Source of the DNA: an uncultured Clostridia bacterium
GTDB taxonomy: Bacteria; Bacillota; Clostridia; Oscillospirales; Oscillospiraceae
DNA: 6,744 nt
NCBI GenBank assembly: GCA_937907975.1
Contig: CALEQS010000049.1
Coordinates: forward strand, 1 to 6,744
Direction: 5' to 3'
The notes below the pieces were generated by a model. The model worked only from the letters and a program-made list of their open reading frames with translations. It was not told where the DNA came from and did no database searches. Below are positions 6,278 through 6,744 of the stretch, in pieces. Every line of letters begins with the position of its first letter. Position 1 is the stretch's first letter. The position numbers were made by a program, and so were the translations under genes.

Positions 6278-6744
6278 ATGACGATTGCGCTGATCCGAAC
6301 GGTCATTTTATATTTCGTGCTGGTCATCGGCATCCGCCTGATGGGCAAGCGTCAAGTGGGGGAGCTGGAGCCGGCGGAGCTGGTGCTGGCACTGGTGCTG
6401 TCGGACATCGCCGCCGTGCCCATGCAGGACTTCGGCATTCCCCTGCTCTACGGCATTATCCCGATCATCACCCTGCTGTGCCTGACGATGATCCTCAGCG
6501 TCGTCACCATGCGCAGTGTGCGCCTGCGGGCACTGCTGTGCGGCAAGCCCAGCATCGTCATTCAGAACGGGAAACTGCGCCAGAATGAGATGAAAAAGGT
6601 TCGCATGACCGTGGACGAGCTGACAGAGGAGCTGCGCCTGCAGGGCGTCACCGATCCATCGGACGTGGAATACGCCATATTGGAGACCAGCGGCCAGCTG
6701 TCCATTCTCCTGAAATCCGCCCGTCAACCCGCCACCGCCGACCA
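6278..6744 (+). CDS. DUF421 / YetF-family membrane protein, 3' end cut by window
   Basis: The first 155 codons of a DUF421 protein are present; the frame is still open at the window edge, so it is partial by truncation of the window and not visibly broken. Family members are usually a little over 200 residues, so roughly a quarter to a third is missing. Hydrophobic stretches at about 4-20, 34-47 and 56-77 fit the three N-terminal membrane helices of the family. Family motifs follow in order: RLMGKRQVGEL (20-30), SDIAAVPMQD (42-51), CGKPSIVIQNGKL (88-100) and DVEYAILETSGQLSIL (129-144), the last in the soluble C-terminal domain. The ATG at 6278 is preferred to an in-frame ATG at 6248, because GGGAGGTG at 6263-6270 sits 7 bases upstream. 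The molecular function of the family is poorly defined; in spore formers some members are linked to the spore or envelope. It is divergent from carA with no obvious functional link. Confidence 0.9.
   Translation, partial: MTIALIRTVILYFVLVIGIRLMGKRQVGELEPAELVLALVLSDIAAVPMQDFGIPLLYGIIPIITLLCLTMILSVVTMRSVRLRALLCGKPSIVIQNGKLRQNEMKKVRMTVDELTEELRLQGVTDPSDVEYAILETSGQLSILLKSARQPATAD

Noticed and set aside
6178..6588. Plus-strand open frame overlapping the DUF421 gene, with an ATG-rich start region
   Set aside because: Out of frame with the DUF421 protein, whose motifs and strong Shine-Dalgarno site fix the true frame; the shadow has no family features.
6308..6727. Minus-strand open frame opposite the DUF421 gene
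   Set aside because: Gln- and His-rich translation typical of an antisense frame; the plus-strand frame carries all the conserved motifs.

Overview
The window reads as chromosomal housekeeping DNA from a GC-rich member of the Bacillota, most likely a gut-type clostridium of the Oscillospirales. That placement is an inference. It rests on strongly G/C-ending codons, purine-rich Shine-Dalgarno sites, sigma-A-type promoter hexamers, a CarB with a Gram-positive-like allosteric region, and a DUF421 (YetF-type) membrane protein. No mobile element, tRNA, rRNA or CRISPR array is visible.

From the right-hand side leftward on the minus strand lie carA (6009-4909), carB (4916-1698) and guaA (1597-44). 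carA and carB are the small and large subunits of glutamine-dependent carbamoyl-phosphate synthase, and their reading frames overlap by 8 bases. guaA, the glutamine-hydrolysing GMP synthase, follows after a 100-base gap. That gap holds a perfect 14-bp inverted repeat. A good sigma-A-type promoter sits over the end of carB, so guaA may be transcribed both with carAB and on its own. All three genes look intact, with their catalytic residues present. All three products act in glutamine-driven nitrogen transfer towards nucleotides (carbamoyl phosphate also feeds arginine).

Between carA and the rightmost gene is a divergent control region (6010-6277). It holds a minus-strand promoter with an extended -10 (6160-6132). 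Between that promoter and carA is a GC-rich hairpin followed by a nine-T run, which looks like an intrinsic terminator inside the leader, so transcription attenuation of carAB is plausible. On the plus strand a weaker promoter candidate leads to the 5' part of a DUF421/YetF-family membrane protein gene (6278 to the window end, truncated by the window).

The coding content is conventional. The parts worth a second look are non-coding: the carA leader, the guaA leader hairpin, and the uncommon carA-carB-guaA order. I see no evidence of a novel multi-gene system here.
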